A stretch of 5,817 bases of DNA, taken from assembly GCA_030039615.1 (NCBI GenBank), contig JASHVF010000116.1, forward strand, positions 1 to 5,817, given 5' to 3'. This DNA comes from Gammaproteobacteria bacterium. GTDB taxonomy: Bacteria; Pseudomonadota; Gammaproteobacteria; Steroidobacterales; Steroidobacteraceae. Under the pieces are notes generated by a model that worked only from the letters and a program-made list of their open reading frames with translations, made no database searches and was not told the DNA's origin. Below are positions 5,566 through 5,817 of this stretch, in pieces (position 1 is the stretch's first letter; each line of letters starts with the position of its first letter). Position numbers and translations under genes: made by a program.

Positions 5566-5606
5566 GCCCGGACGGCAGCCGGAAGCTCCGTCCGGGCTTT
5601 GTTTTG
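5566..5606 (+). terminator. Rho-independent terminator of the HU-like gene
   Basis: GCCCGGACGG (5566-5575) pairs perfectly with CCGTCCGGGC (5588-5597), a ten-pair GC-rich stem. The 12-base loop can itself pair AGC with GCT. TTTGTTTTG (5598-5606) follows as the U-tract. The minus-strand side has no T-run, so it works for the plus strand only. Confidence 0.93.
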
Positions 5607-5613
5607 TGGTCGC

Positions 5614-5817
5614 TTAGCGCATGAACGCCAGCACGGCGTCGCGCAGCTCGTTGATGCGCCCGTGGAAGAAGTGGCCGGCGCCCGGCAGCACACGCACCAC
5701 CGGGCGCGCGACGCCTGCGAGCGGCCGACGTGCGGCCGCCCAGCCGAGTACCGCCTCCGGCGGCACCACGTCGTCCGCGTCTCCCAGCACGATGAGCCAG
5801 GGACAGCGCGGCTGCGC
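5614..5817 (-). CDS. Alpha/beta hydrolase, C-terminal part (cut by window edge)
   Basis: Reading the minus strand into the window gives 67 open codons ending at TAA (5614-5616). The peptide contains CPWLIVLGDADDVVPPEAV, with the acid residue of the catalytic triad in GDADD. It then has VRVLPGAGHFFHGRINELRD, where GAGHFFHG carries the catalytic histidine, and ends DAVLAFMR. This spacing and the HFFHGR sequence resemble the small predicted alpha/beta-superfamily hydrolases of the COG2945 type, about 210 residues in full. The nucleophile serine and the start lie beyond the window, and the substrate is unknown. The gene converges on the HU-like gene, with 84 bases between the two stops and no clear terminator of its own on the minus strand. 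Confidence 0.85.
   Translation of the reverse strand, partial: AQPRCPWLIVLGDADDVVPPEAVLGWAAARRPLAGVARPVVRVLPGAGHFFHGRINELRDAVLAFMR

Noticed and set aside
5133..5693. Minus-strand open frame of 186 codons covering the HU-like gene and terminator
   Set aside because: It runs through the HU-like gene, its terminator and the hydrolase end in another frame. The HU-like and hydrolase products have real motifs, and this one has none.

Overview
The window is GC-rich chromosomal DNA (roughly two thirds G+C by eye). Its gene order is a classic gammaproteobacterial backbone: type IV pilus retraction ATPase genes (pilT, pilU) on the minus strand, divergent from yggS-proC-yggT on the plus strand. From memory, Pseudomonas aeruginosa has the same pilU-pilT / yggS-proC-yggT layout. 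GC content, protein style and a betaproteobacterial flavour to PilU fit a deep-branching, high-GC gammaproteobacterium (Xanthomonadales, Nevskiales or Steroidobacter-like). The genus cannot be fixed from this sequence. No mobile element, CRISPR array, tRNA or rRNA was seen.

Layout. Bases 1-2733 (minus strand) are a run of three PilT/PilU-family ATPase genes in the order pilT, pilU, then a third paralogue whose start is joined to the pilU stop and which runs off the left edge just before its Walker A motif. Bases 2734-2830 are a compact divergent control region, with a sigma70-like promoter for pilT next to the yggS start. Bases 2831-4943 are the plus-strand cluster yggS (PLP-binding protein), proC (pyrroline-5-carboxylate reductase) and yggT (membrane protein). 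proC has no Shine-Dalgarno and a TACAAT box 10 bases before its ATG. yggT starts at a GTG inside a small hairpin. Bases 4944-5214 are non-coding and carry a strong-looking promoter with an A-tract. That promoter drives a very basic 104-residue HU-family DNA-binding protein (5215-5529), followed by several hairpins and a clear intrinsic terminator (5566-5606). At the right edge (5614-5817, minus strand) is the C-terminal end of an alpha/beta hydrolase converging on that terminator.

How the genes work together. The three ATPases probably form one transcription unit powering pilus retraction and twitching motility. YggS and ProC are commonly neighbours: YggS tunes free PLP and amino/keto acid balance, and ProC makes proline. 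YggT is a membrane partner of unknown exact role. The HU-like protein is an independently transcribed chromatin protein.

Most of the window is ordinary, conserved housekeeping and pilus sequence, and I do not see a wholly new system. The points most worth a second look are the third retraction ATPase, the long-armed HU variant and its promoter, the probable leaderless proC start, and several RNA or palindrome structures.
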